A stretch of DNA of 64,000 nucleotides from NCBI RefSeq assembly GCF_014207565.1, contig NZ_JACHGJ010000006.1, positions 124,001-188,000 on the forward strand, in the 5' to 3' direction. Positions within the stretch are counted from its first letter, which is position 1, and each line of letters opens with the position of its first letter. Positions 33,981-42,384 of this stretch are shown in pieces. The notes below the pieces were generated by a model. That model made no database searches. It was not told the DNA's origin and saw nothing but the letters and a program-made list of their open reading frames with translations. The translations under genes were made by a program, and so were the position numbers. This DNA comes from Spirochaeta isovalerica (GTDB lineage Bacteria > Spirochaetota > Spirochaetia > DSM-2461).

Positions 33981-34771
33981 GTGTGCTCGCCAATGATGAA
34001 ATCTATGCCAACAGAATCTTCCTCAATTCTGTTCTGCCTCTGTTAAAAGTTATTGTGGAGGAAATGCCGGTTTTCGGAAAGCTCTGGGAAGGAGTCGATG
34101 CCGTCTGCCAGGTCTCGGCTCTGGGGCCGGAAGAGAAAGTGGGAACCCACTTTCTCATCGAAGAAGGGAAATGGACAGTAAAAAGGGGGATATATGAGGG
34201 AAATCCCCATGTCGAGCTGGAGTTCCCCTCTGTCAGCGCTTTGAATCTCTTCTTTCAGGGGAAAAGCAAAAAACTGCCGAAAATGAAGGGCTGGTACCGG
34301 CTCGGTCTCTTTCTGAAGTTTATGAGAACCCTGCTGAAAATGGCCGCTCTTCTGGGCATGGAGGAACCGCCGGAAAATGAAGAGGAAAAAGCACTGCTTG
34401 TAAAGATGTATTTCTACCTCCTCTCGGCGGGAATCAGCCAGCTCAATAAAGCGGGCCATCCTGAAATTTCTTCCTGGATAAAAATGAGCCCCGACCGCGT
34501 TTATGCCTGGGAGGTGGAAACCCATCCCGGCTGTTCCGCCTATATGAGGGTGAAGGCGGGAAAATCGAAAGCCTGCCGCGGGATTTATCAGCGTTCCAAA
34601 CCTTTCTTTACCATGCGTTTTGCCAATCTTGACAGCGCTTTGGGGATTCTCATGTCCATTGACGATATGATCGAGGCAACCGTGAAAGGGAGAATCAAAA
34701 TGGTGGGCAGTCCGGAATACGGCGCCCGCATCGGCGACTATATGCTTATTGTAGGAGATTACGCGAAATGA
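33977..34771 (+). CDS. Second tandem SCP2-like protein
   Basis: The 264-residue protein has the same double-module layout as the first gene of the operon, with the first module around VGTHFLIEEGKWTVKRGIYE and the second around AYMRVKAGKSKACRGIYQRS to SIDDMIEATVKGRIKMVGSP. The middle is rich in leucine and basic residues (WYRLGLFLKFMRTLLKMAALL) and matches a similar linker in the paralogue. I take it as an SCP2-like hydrophobic ligand carrier, with less certainty than for the first. It overlaps both neighbours by 4 bases, so it is made in step with the enzymes. Confidence 0.55.
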   Translation: MSVLANDEIYANRIFLNSVLPLLKVIVEEMPVFGKLWEGVDAVCQVSALGPEEKVGTHFLIEEGKWTVKRGIYEGNPHVELEFPSVSALNLFFQGKSKKLPKMKGWYRLGLFLKFMRTLLKMAALLGMEEPPENEEEKALLVKMYFYLLSAGISQLNKAGHPEISSWIKMSPDRVYAWEVETHPGCSAYMRVKAGKSKACRGIYQRSKPFFTMRFANLDSALGILMSIDDMIEATVKGRIKMVGSPEYGARIGDYMLIVGDYAK

Positions 34772-35289
34772 AAGTAAAATCACTCAGCCATGTGGGGCTG
34801 ACCGTCTCGGATTTCGAGGCGGCGGTCCGCTGGTATCATGATAAATTCGGCTGCCGCCTTATCGACGATAACACTCTGCCGCCGGCCCAGGTCACGGCGC
34901 TTAAAGACTTGTACGGCCTTGAGAATTCTTCCATAAAACTGGGATTCCTCAGAGTCCCCGGAGGCGGTGTTGTGGAAATCTTCGAATTCGAAGAGAAGCT
35001 CGAGCCGGAGAGAACGAGATGGAATCGTCCCGGACCGACCCATATCACCTTCGATGTGAAAAATGTCCCCAAATGGTACAAAAAGCTGAAGGGGGAGGGA
35101 ATCGATTTCTTTTCGGAACCGCAGAACACGAAAGGAGCGGACTGGGTCTTTCTCAAAGATCCCGACGGCAACCTTATAGAGTTGATTGATATGAAAATGA
35201 ATAATACAATAATCAAAAGTTTCATCGGGGCTATCGCCGCTTCGCTTTTCGGCAGAAGCAAATACAAGGCATATTATGCCTCAACCTGA
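34768..35289 (+). CDS. VOC superfamily (glyoxalase/dioxygenase-like) protein
   Basis: The 173-residue protein has two beta-alpha-beta-beta-beta modules of the VOC fold. Likely metal ligands are the histidine of LSHVGLTVSDF, the glutamate of VVEIFEFEE, the histidine of PTHITFDVKN and the glutamate of DPDGNLIELID. Such proteins isomerise, open or hydroxylate small molecules with a divalent metal. About 30 extra residues at the C-terminus (FIGAIAASLFGRSKYKAYYA) look helical and weakly hydrophobic. ATGA overlap with the upstream gene puts it in the operon. The substrate is unknown. Confidence 0.8.
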   Translation: MKVKSLSHVGLTVSDFEAAVRWYHDKFGCRLIDDNTLPPAQVTALKDLYGLENSSIKLGFLRVPGGGVVEIFEFEEKLEPERTRWNRPGPTHITFDVKNVPKWYKKLKGEGIDFFSEPQNTKGADWVFLKDPDGNLIELIDMKMNNTIIKSFIGAIAASLFGRSKYKAYYAST

Positions 35290-35360
35290 TCCCCGGGAAA
35301 CAGGCTCTCTCGGATCTTTCCCCTGGTCGGTGAAGAGAGAGTCAATGCGGGGTACTGAAT

Positions 35361-36023
35361 ATGGCAGCTGAAGAAAATAAATTCCACAAATCGACATTCG
35401 ATAAAATTGATCCCGAAAGAAAGCAGCGGATAATTGATGTAGCCGTCAGCCATTTTGCGAAATTCGGCTTTAAAGCAACCAATATCAATAATATTGCCAG
35501 CGATGCGGGAATCAGCATCGGGTCCATGTACTCATATTTCGAGTCCAAAGACGACCTTTTCCTGACTATCGGAGATTACGGATACAGTTTACTGGCCAGA
35601 GCCCTTTCCGAAGTAAACCGCAAACAGGATGACCACCTTAAAATCTTTGAAGAACTTCTCCGGGCTTCGCGGCGCTATGCGCTGGAATACCCGGAGATGA
35701 ATCAGGTCTATCTAGAAATGACGACCCAGGGGATGAGCTCCCTTTCCGAGAAGCTTTCCTACCAGCTCGAGGATATTACGGCGAAGCTCTATCATTCCAT
35801 ACTGAAAAAGGCTCAGGATGAGGGACGCATAGATCCGGCCATCGATATCAACGTGGTCTCTTTCTGTCTCGACAATCTTATCATGATGTTCCAGTACTCC
35901 TACACTTCGGATTATTACCGCAACAGAATGCGGATCTTTCTGGGGGATGATGAACCGGATGAGGAGGATCTCATAGAGAAGGTTATGCTTTTTATCAAAA
36001 GAGCTCTGACTAAAAGCGAGTAG
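35361..36023 (+). CDS. TetR family regulator, likely controller of the SCP2/transketolase operon
   Basis: The 220-residue protein has the TetR DNA-binding region RKQRIIDVAVSHFAKFGFKA, then NINNIASDAGISIGSMYSYF and SKDDLFLTIGD. The ligand domain is long and helical. It lies 71 bases after the VOC gene in the same direction. The GAGCGA-N4-TCGCTC repeats ahead of the operon are the natural target. The resemblance of the layout to lipid-sensing TetR regulators is only suggestive. Confidence 0.8.
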   Translation: MAAEENKFHKSTFDKIDPERKQRIIDVAVSHFAKFGFKATNINNIASDAGISIGSMYSYFESKDDLFLTIGDYGYSLLARALSEVNRKQDDHLKIFEELLRASRRYALEYPEMNQVYLEMTTQGMSSLSEKLSYQLEDITAKLYHSILKKAQDEGRIDPAIDINVVSFCLDNLIMMFQYSYTSDYYRNRMRIFLGDDEPDEEDLIEKVMLFIKRALTKSE

Positions 36024-37160
36024 TTAAATTATATCGCTGCTATGAGTCTGATTCGCTTTATAGAGAAGACCGGACTGGTAAAGATTCACCTGGTTCCGAC
36101 CGTTTTTCTTTGACTTGTACAGGGCTTCGTCAGCCCTTTCAATAAGTGTTTTTTCCGAGAGTTTCTCCACCCAGTCATAAGTGCTTATACCAATGCTGAC
36201 AGTCACCTTCAGGGTTTTCTCTTCCCACATAACCGCCATCTTCTCCACGGCGCGTCTTAATCTCTCTCCGACCACGACCGCTTCCTCGCGGCCTGTTTCC
36301 GGCAGAAGAACGGTAAATTCCTCTCCTCCGAAACGGGACAGAATGTCCTCCTCCCGGACCGTGTGCTTCAGAGTCTCCGCCAGTTGTATAATCACTTCGT
36401 CTCCGGCAAGATGCCCGTAGTCATCATTGAAGTTTTTGAAATGATCAATATCCATCACAATCAGCGAACTCGAATGTCTGGTCCGGCGGCATCTCGCCAG
36501 CTCTTCGTTGACACGGCTGACGAAAAAGTTATGGTTGTAAAGCCCTGTTTTGGAATCTTTAACGGAATGTTCGTAATGTATGTTGTTCTGTATGCCGACT
36601 GACGTGAATTTCATTAGCTTGTCGATATAGGCGATTTCCGCTTTGCTGTACTCTTCAGAGAGTACTTTCGGCCCGAAAAGGATTATGCCGTATAAACCGG
36701 ACAACCCTTTAATGGGGACGATAATTTCCGGATGAAACTGCTCGAAGGGTTTGATCAGAGAGGGATCGCCTAATTCGTATTCAAAGAGATTGAAGCTGGT
36801 CGTCCCGGTATAATTGCGGAAAAACGCTTCGTATGGCTCGAGGGAATCAAGGTCCATATTGATCTTGGTGAAATTCATATTGTGATAGGCGTAAGTTTTG
36901 ATCCTGCTCACCGTTATGCCCTCATTGAGGATAAAAACCAGATCGGAAGGGATAAACTTTTCCGAAAGGCATTTTATGATATAGGCAACCAGTTCGTCGA
37001 CCGATTCCTTCAGAAAAATCTCATAGGCTTCGTTAATCAGCTGATCACTGTCTTTATTGCCAACTTTCAGTTTTTCTATATAATCGAGAATCCCTATCTC
37101 TTTCAGCAAAGCGTAGCTGCTGATGAGTTTGGGGTTCTGAGCAATCTCTTCCCATTCCAT
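36024..37160 (-). CDS. GAF-GGDEF diguanylate cyclase
   Basis: I use ATG 37160; a GTG directly before it is equally possible, and neither has a clear ribosome site. The 378-residue protein has a divergent GAF-like N-terminal region (about 60-200) and a GGDEF domain with VMDIDHFKNFNDDYGHLAGD, the intact active loop SRFGGEEFTVLLPETG, and VSIGISTY. An RxxD inhibitory site is not obvious; the upstream stretch reads REEDILSRF. It makes c-di-GMP from GTP in the cytoplasm. The gene begins immediately after the convergent TetR gene. Confidence 0.88.
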   Translation of the reverse strand: MEWEEIAQNPKLISSYALLKEIGILDYIEKLKVGNKDSDQLINEAYEIFLKESVDELVAYIIKCLSEKFIPSDLVFILNEGITVSRIKTYAYHNMNFTKINMDLDSLEPYEAFFRNYTGTTSFNLFEYELGDPSLIKPFEQFHPEIIVPIKGLSGLYGIILFGPKVLSEEYSKAEIAYIDKLMKFTSVGIQNNIHYEHSVKDSKTGLYNHNFFVSRVNEELARCRRTRHSSSLIVMDIDHFKNFNDDYGHLAGDEVIIQLAETLKHTVREEDILSRFGGEEFTVLLPETGREEAVVVGERLRRAVEKMAVMWEEKTLKVTVSIGISTYDWVEKLSEKTLIERADEALYKSKKNGRNQVNLYQSGLLYKANQTHSSDII

Positions 37161-37264
37161 CACTATAATGTACTTGTAATTACGGGCTTTAGCAAGAACT
37201 CATTGCCGGGATGCAATTAATCGGCTGCGGTTCAAACCTTTCCGGTTTTTAGAAATAAAATTGC

Positions 37265-37293
37265 TTGTCACCAGATTGGTTCCGGATTAAGTT
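37265..37293 (+). promoter_or_regulatory. Promoter of the PII-EIIA-Mrp operon
   Basis: TTGTCA (37265-37270), 17-base spacer, TAAGTT (37288-37293). AAGG at 37308-37311 is the likely ribosome site for the TTG start at 37321. Confidence 0.45.
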
Positions 37294-37320
37294 TGAGAAA
37301 AGGAAATAAGGTAATAATCA

Positions 37321-37668
37321 TTGAAATTGCTGGTTTTTATTCTGAATAATGAAGAATTTCTCGAAGAAGTGATGTCCGCCTACATCGAGTCGGGTGTTAC
37401 GGGAGCGACTATACTCGATTCCGAAGGTATGGGTCGCTTTTTGACTTACGAAGTCCCTCTCTTTGCCGGCTTCAAGGAATTCATGAAGGGCAATAAACCA
37501 TATAACAAGACGATTATATCTGTCATCCGCGATAATGAGACTCTTGAAAGCGTGAAAGCCCTTGTGGACGAAATCGTCGGCGGTCTGGATAAGCCCGGCA
37601 CGGGGGTCATGTTCACCATCCCGATCGATTGGGCCTACGGTCTGGTCCCGGAGGATGAGGAAATTTAA
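37321..37668 (+). CDS. PII-like signalling protein
   Basis: The gene starts at TTG 37321 and encodes 115 residues with the ferredoxin-like PII fold: KLLVFILNNEEFLEEVMSAY, GVTGATILDSEGMGRFL and a late VDEIVGGLDKPGTGVMFTIP. It lacks the classical PII T-loop uridylylation tyrosine, so it belongs with PII-like proteins that bind nucleotides or small effectors and control nearby transporters. It heads the antiporter operon, which suggests that it senses energy or ion state and acts on the Mrp complex. The ligand is unknown. Confidence 0.65.
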   Translation: MKLLVFILNNEEFLEEVMSAYIESGVTGATILDSEGMGRFLTYEVPLFAGFKEFMKGNKPYNKTIISVIRDNETLESVKALVDEIVGGLDKPGTGVMFTIPIDWAYGLVPEDEEI

Positions 37669-37696
37669 TATCAATTTAAAAGGAAGTGTTGAAATA

Positions 37697-38155
37697 ATGG
37701 GCGTAATATCGGCGAAACTGAAAGCGGAATGTATTCTGGTAGATCCTCCCGAAACGGAGAAGGAGGAGCTTTTCAGACATCTGGTGGACACTCTCGCTTC
37801 CGTTTACGGAATAGAAGAACCGGATCTGCTTTACCAGAGCATTCTGAAAAGAGAAGAGATGGTATCAACCTGCATCGGCTACGGATGCGCCGTTCCCCAT
37901 TGCCAGTCCGAGTCACTGGAGAAAACACTCTTCGCCGCGGCCAGACTCGATCCCCCCCGGGATTTCGACACGCCCGACGGCCAGCCTGTCTCCCTTGTCT
38001 TTCTGATGGCCGGCCCTGCGAAAAATACCGGAAGCCACATCAGATTGTTATCGAAACTCGCCCGGTTTCTCCATGACCCCCAGTTCCGGGAGGATCTGGA
38101 GAAGGCCGTCGACGCCGGGGATTTTCACAGGATCATCAGTCTCAAGGATCAGTGA
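37697..38155 (+). CDS. PTS EIIA type 2 (PtsN-like) protein
   Basis: From ATG 37697 (AGGAAG upstream) this 152-residue protein is a single EIIA domain: EELFRHLVDTLASVYGIEEP, KREEMVSTCIGYGCAVPHCQ with the phosphorylatable histidine, and SLVFLMAGPAKNTGSHIRLL. No PTS permease is nearby, so it is probably regulatory like PtsN, which controls potassium transport in enterobacteria. The next gene begins 2 bases after its stop, placing it in the Mrp operon between the PII-like protein and the antiporter subunits. Confidence 0.82.
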   Translation: MGVISAKLKAECILVDPPETEKEELFRHLVDTLASVYGIEEPDLLYQSILKREEMVSTCIGYGCAVPHCQSESLEKTLFAAARLDPPRDFDTPDGQPVSLVFLMAGPAKNTGSHIRLLSKLARFLHDPQFREDLEKAVDAGDFHRIISLKDQ

Positions 38156-38156
38156 T

Positions 38157-38669
38157 ATGAGTATTGAAACCAGATGGAAGCTTATCCGTTTTTTTATTAC
38201 AGCTCTCTCCATGTTCGGTCTCTGGCTTATTTTTACAGCCAGTTTTGAGCTTTTTTCTCTGGTTACGGGCCTGGGCGGTTCTTTTTTCGTGGCCGCGCTC
38301 ACATACGAAATCTTTATACCCAGGCACCAGGCGGGGATCAATTTTTTCGTACCCCGTCCTTTCCATCTGATTCTCTATCTCTTCCTCATGATCTTTTTTA
38401 TTTACAAGTCGAGTATCGCTGTTCTCGTCGCCGTTGTTACCGGCCAAGTCAATCCCCGCATCGTGCATTTCAGAACACCTCTGAAATCGGACATGGCCAG
38501 AATGGTTCTGGCCAATTCCATAACCATGACTCCCGGGACCATCACTCTGGATCTCAATGACGATCACCTTACGGTTCACTGGTTCTTCTCCACCACAAGC
38601 CATTCGAAAGTGGCCGGAAACGAAGTGAAAGGAGAGATTGAAAGACATCTTAAGAAGGTCTGGCTATGA
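38157..38669 (+). CDS. mrpE: Na+/H+ antiporter subunit E
   Basis: ATG 38157 gives 170 residues. It has two or three membrane segments, YEIFIPRHQAGINFF and the MrpE signature around LANSITMTPGTITLDLNDDH (T-P-G-T). MrpE is needed for assembly or activity of Mrp antiporters, which swap sodium for protons across the membrane. The 4-base overlap with subunit F shows a tightly coupled operon. Confidence 0.88.
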   Translation: MSIETRWKLIRFFITALSMFGLWLIFTASFELFSLVTGLGGSFFVAALTYEIFIPRHQAGINFFVPRPFHLILYLFLMIFFIYKSSIAVLVAVVTGQVNPRIVHFRTPLKSDMARMVLANSITMTPGTITLDLNDDHLTVHWFFSTTSHSKVAGNEVKGEIERHLKKVWL

Positions 38670-38944
38670 GAGAGTTCCTTCTTACGGGGATGCAGTGGTT
38701 CATAATAGCCTGCATACTGGTCTGCATTATCAGAATCCTTACTTCCCGAACCACTTCGGGCAAGCTTGTGGGCCTGAATGTCCTTTCGGGAGTCGTTCTG
38801 GCTTTTCTGGTCCTCCGCGGTGTCAGCGAAGGGCGGGCCCTCTATCTCGATGTGGCTCTTGTTTACGATATTTTCGGTTTTCTCGGTTTTCTGGGAATCG
38901 CCCGGTTTCTGAAAGATAAAATCCAGGGAGAGTCGCAGGAATGA
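38666..38944 (+). CDS. mrpF: Na+/H+ antiporter subunit F
   Basis: The 92-residue protein has three membrane helices and typical MrpF spacing: IIRILTSRTTSGKLVGLNVL and LYLDVALVYDIFGFLGFLGI, the latter with the conserved D in the second helix region. It is a small structural subunit of the antiporter. It overlaps both neighbours by 4 bases. Confidence 0.87.
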   Translation: MREFLLTGMQWFIIACILVCIIRILTSRTTSGKLVGLNVLSGVVLAFLVLRGVSEGRALYLDVALVYDIFGFLGFLGIARFLKDKIQGESQE

Positions 38945-39312
38945 GCATACGCGAGATACTGGCGGCAATAGCTTTTCTGGCTGCTGTTATTTTCGGAGTA
39001 GCCGGTCTGGCGGGGCTCTTCCGCTTCCCCGATCCCTATTCGAGGCTTCAGGCGGGTTCACTTCTGGGGACCACGTCGGTTCTGTCCATCTTCATAGGAA
39101 CGCTGCTTCTGTCTCCCAATGGTGCCGTAGCGGCGAGGGTAGTGGTAATCATGCTCTTTTTTCTTATTTCCTCTCCGACGGGATCCCATATCGTTGCCCG
39201 GTTCACCTGGAACATCGGGACACATCCCTGGAGGCCCAAATCCGAAGAGAAGAAGAACCAGGGAAAGACCGGCAAAGGGAAAGATGAGGCCGCTCCGGAG
39301 GAGAACCCATGA
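38941..39312 (+). CDS. mrpG: Na+/H+ antiporter subunit G
   Basis: The 123-residue protein has three helices and the MrpG motif GLFRFPDPYSRLQAGSLLGT, then ISSPTGSHIVARF. An unusual charged tail of about 30 residues ends KDEAAPEENP. It is a structural subunit of the antiporter and overlaps its neighbours by 4 bases on each side. Confidence 0.87.
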   Translation: MSIREILAAIAFLAAVIFGVAGLAGLFRFPDPYSRLQAGSLLGTTSVLSIFIGTLLLSPNGAVAARVVVIMLFFLISSPTGSHIVARFTWNIGTHPWRPKSEEKKNQGKTGKGKDEAAPEENP

Positions 39313-39545
39313 CTGTCATTCTTCTGCTCTTCATTCTGGGGTTGGGAATATACACCCTTTTTACAAAGGATCTGCTCCACAGCGTCATCGCGCTATCGGC
39401 TATCAGTCTACTGTCTGCCATGCTCTTCTACATACTCCATGCTCCCGATGTGGCCATTACCGAGGCGGCTGTGGGTGCCGGAGTCTCCACTATCATTTTT
39501 GTCTGGATCATACGCCATACAGACAGGAAGGAGAGCGATAGTTGA
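39309..39545 (+). CDS. MbhD/DUF4040-like antiporter subunit
   Basis: The 78-residue protein has three helices and reads KDLLHSVIALSAISLLSAML and HAPDVAITEAAVGAGVSTII, the DUF4040/MbhD signature that in Bacillus forms part of the C-terminal region of MrpA. Here it is a separate gene. It lies between G and the B subunit with 4-base overlaps. Confidence 0.85.
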   Translation: MTVILLLFILGLGIYTLFTKDLLHSVIALSAISLLSAMLFYILHAPDVAITEAAVGAGVSTIIFVWIIRHTDRKESDS

Positions 39546-40261
39546 AAAAATCTGCAGTCGGTTCGGTTTTCGCTCTTTTGCTGATCAGCGCCGTAGTCCT
39601 CCCTGTTTTTCTCAGCAGTTACCAGTGGCCTGGTACGGCCCGCGATCATCTCGAGCTCAAAGGCGTTGAGGAATCGGGAGCCACCAATCTCGTCAGTGCC
39701 ATATACCTCGGGTACCGCGCTTACGACACGCTCGGTGAAACCATCGTTCTTCTGGTCGCCGTGACAGGAACAATCGGAATTCTGAAAAAAGCCGGTGCCG
39801 TTATCGAGGACAGACACAGTTTCGCCCTGCCGGGAGAAATGAGACGGGCAAATTATATGAGGACTCATCTGCTGGAAGCCGTGACGAGCAAACTGGGGCC
39901 TATCGTGCTGCTTTTCGGGTTTTATGTCATGCTCTACGGTCATCTCTCACCGGGCGGCGGGTTCCAGGGAGGAGTCGTCGTCGCTTCCGGTATTGTCTTC
40001 CTTGCCCTCGGAAGCAGCGGAAACGCCAGTTCGGCTTTGATCCGTCAGGATATCCTGGGCCGTATTGAAGCGGTGGCTTTCCTCATGCTTCTGATTCTTT
40101 CCATCAGCGGTATCTTTACGGGAGAGGGTTTTCTCGACAATCCTTTAAAGCACTATTCATCATTGCCGGCGGCTTTCATTATCGTACTCAATATCATCAT
40201 AGGGCTTAAAGTGGGAGCGGGCATAGGTGTTATGTGCATAATTATGCTGGGGAAGGAATGA
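39542..40261 (+). CDS. mrpB: MbhE-like domain plus antiporter subunit B
   Basis: The 239-residue protein starts at TTG 39542 and is longer than a usual MrpB (about 140). Its first 95 residues resemble MbhE or the NuoJ C-terminus (LVSAIYLGYRAYDTLGETIV, LLVAVTGTIGILKK). The rest is an MnhB domain (LYGHLSPGGGFQGGVVVASG). It seems that the MbhE part, which belongs to MrpA in Bacillus, is fused to MrpB here. It is an integral membrane subunit of the antiporter. Confidence 0.85.
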   Translation: MKKSAVGSVFALLLISAVVLPVFLSSYQWPGTARDHLELKGVEESGATNLVSAIYLGYRAYDTLGETIVLLVAVTGTIGILKKAGAVIEDRHSFALPGEMRRANYMRTHLLEAVTSKLGPIVLLFGFYVMLYGHLSPGGGFQGGVVVASGIVFLALGSSGNASSALIRQDILGRIEAVAFLMLLILSISGIFTGEGFLDNPLKHYSSLPAAFIIVLNIIIGLKVGAGIGVMCIIMLGKE

Positions 40262-40605
40262 TGGTGATGATAGAACGGCTTTTGCTTTTTCTGCTTTTCC
40301 TTCTGGGCTTCTGGGGGATACTGGCCAAACAGAATATTATAAAAAAAATCATATCTCTGAACCTGATTAACAGTGCCGTGGTCATTCTTTTTGTTCTGGA
40401 AGGGAGCCGTATCGGTAACAAAGCGCCCATACTGGAAGAGGGGATTGCCGGCATTGTCGACCCCATCCCCCAGGCTCTTATGCTGACCGCCATCGTTATC
40501 GGCGTCTGCGTCACCGCTCTATCCCTGGCCCTGGCTTACCGTCTGTACAAGGCGGCGGGGACATTTAATATTGAAGATATCCGCAAAGAGGTGAGCCGCA
40601 AATGA
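40258..40605 (+). CDS. mrpC: Na+/H+ antiporter subunit C (NuoK-like)
   Basis: I start at ATG 40258, which overlaps the B subunit stop as ATGA and follows GGGGAAGG; the frame is open further upstream. The 115-residue NuoK-like protein has three helices, with LNLINSAVVILFVLEGSRIG and DPIPQALMLTAIVIGVCVTA, the latter including the conserved P-Q-A-L-x-L-T motif. Confidence 0.88.
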   Translation: MMVMIERLLLFLLFLLGFWGILAKQNIIKKIISLNLINSAVVILFVLEGSRIGNKAPILEEGIAGIVDPIPQALMLTAIVIGVCVTALSLALAYRLYKAAGTFNIEDIRKEVSRK

Positions 40606-42353
40606 GTCCTGAAGGTCTGGCTTTCGCCCCTGTTCTGCTACCTCTCCTGGGAGCGGCCATCGTTTTTCTCGCCAAGGCATTTTTCAGAGGGAGAGGTGCG
40701 GTCATCGTCGAATACACCGGCGTTTTCACCGGACTCTATCTTCCCTGGCTGGCTTTGATCTTTCTGTTCCCCGTTGTTATCAATGGATCAGCCGTAACAG
40801 GAGTTATCGGCCACTGGAACAGCGGTGTGGGTATCTCCTACCGCTTCGACGGGCTGGCATGGATGGTCAATGTTCTGGGTTACACTTTAGGCGGGGCAGC
40901 CTGGCTCCATTCTCTCTCATCCGGACCCAAAGGTCCCTCTTTCAGCGCTATTTTTCTCATCCAGACAGCGGCGCTCGGCGCAACCATTATGACGGCGGAT
41001 CTCTTTAATCTCTTTGTCAGTCTGGAAGTTCTCGGCATCTCTTCCTACATTCTCGTTTCCAGCTCGGAAAAGCCGGGAGCCGCACTGGCATCTTTTTCCT
41101 ATCTCATGGTCAGCTCCACCGCTATGGTATTCTTTCTTCTCGGCCTCTTCGGTCTCTACCGCATCACCGGCTCTCTCTCCTATGAAGGGATTGCCGCAGG
41201 ATTAGGACATCTGGATGGGAATGCCCTTGCGACGGCTGTCATTTCTCTTTCTCTGCTCGTCGGGGCCATAGCCATAAGAGTGGCGGTTATGCCTTTGTAC
41301 GGCTGGCTGCCCGACGCCCATGCGCTGGCCCCCCATGCCGTCTCGGCCGTCCTTTCCGGTGTCCTGATTAAAACGCCGCTTTTTGCACTGAGCCGGATTC
41401 TCATTCTTTTTCCCATCGGAAAGGAAGCGGGGCAGCTGATGAGTTATGCAGGAGCCGCCACCGCTCTGCTGGCCGTGATCATAGCTCTCTCTCAGAAGGA
41501 TGTCAAAAGGCTTCTCGCCTATCACTCCATCAGCCAGATCGGTTATATCGTCTGTACCTGGGGAGCTGCCGTGGCTGTGGGAATCGGGACAAAAGCGGGT
41601 ACTCTGCTCATGGCAGCGGCTTTCCTCCACGCTCTGTTTCACGCCGTTTTCAAAGGGCTGCTGTTTCTGAGCATCGGTTCCTCTGTCGATGCGGCGGGAG
41701 AGCGGGATGTCTATAAACTTCGGGGAGCGGTATCCATCCTGAAAAGATCGGGAGATAAAGCGGCAATAGCTTTTTTCGGTTTTCTTGTCGGAGCTCTTTC
41801 CATTTCCGCTATTCCGCCTTTTAACGGGTTCACCAGTAAAACGGCTATGACCTACCTTCTCAAATATTACGGACAGTATGGATCCGTACTCTACTGGATT
41901 CTGACAATTGCCGGTGCGGGGACGGCGGCTTCATTTATCAAACTCTCACGGATTTACTGGCCCGATAAAGAAAAGATTTCCACCGTTTTTCCGGAAAGAA
42001 CCGATTCCGGGCCGGTCCTTCCGGGAGTTATTGCCATTATCTTCCTGTCGGTGCTTTGTATACTCGGCGGGATATTCACACCTCTTATTTTCAAAACTGT
42101 TACGGCTCTCCTGTCCGGAAAATCCTTAACTATGGGTGATGGTTATTCTTTCTTTTCGACAGGCAATTTGCTGAAATCCCTCTATACGGCGGGAGCCGGG
42201 GCGCTGGTTTTTCTTCTGGCAACGGGAAATGCTGGATCGGCTCTTTTGAAAAAAGTCCGCGAAAGACCGCGCAGTTTCCAGGGGCTTTTCGTGTCCTATG
42301 CTCTGGCCGCAGCGGCGATGGCGGGCTGGCTTTTATACCACGCTGCCCCTTAA
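40602..42353 (+). CDS. mrpD: Na+/H+ antiporter subunit D (ND5/NuoN-like proton channel)
   Basis: The 583-residue protein has about fourteen membrane helices and the antiporter core: MTADLFNLFVSLEVLGISSY with the conserved channel glutamate, WLPDAHALAPHAVSAVLSG with lysine following in VLIKTPLF, and QKDVKRLLAYHSISQIGYIV with the second lysine set. It is the only large antiporter-type subunit in the operon; the NuoL-like part of MrpA is absent. It ends the operon, 31 bases from the convergent zupT. Confidence 0.9.
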   Translation: MSPEGLAFAPVLLPLLGAAIVFLAKAFFRGRGAVIVEYTGVFTGLYLPWLALIFLFPVVINGSAVTGVIGHWNSGVGISYRFDGLAWMVNVLGYTLGGAAWLHSLSSGPKGPSFSAIFLIQTAALGATIMTADLFNLFVSLEVLGISSYILVSSSEKPGAALASFSYLMVSSTAMVFFLLGLFGLYRITGSLSYEGIAAGLGHLDGNALATAVISLSLLVGAIAIRVAVMPLYGWLPDAHALAPHAVSAVLSGVLIKTPLFALSRILILFPIGKEAGQLMSYAGAATALLAVIIALSQKDVKRLLAYHSISQIGYIVCTWGAAVAVGIGTKAGTLLMAAAFLHALFHAVFKGLLFLSIGSSVDAAGERDVYKLRGAVSILKRSGDKAAIAFFGFLVGALSISAIPPFNGFTSKTAMTYLLKYYGQYGSVLYWILTIAGAGTAASFIKLSRIYWPDKEKISTVFPERTDSGPVLPGVIAIIFLSVLCILGGIFTPLIFKTVTALLSGKSLTMGDGYSFFSTGNLLKSLYTAGAGALVFLLATGNAGSALLKKVRERPRSFQGLFVSYALAAAAMAGWLLYHAAP

Positions 42354-42384
42354 GTCGAATGTAGATGAATCTGAACGCTATTTT

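Noticed and set aside
38142-38648. Long minus-strand frame inside the Mrp genes
   Set aside because: Its translation has no family features and it lies fully opposite the clear mrpE gene.
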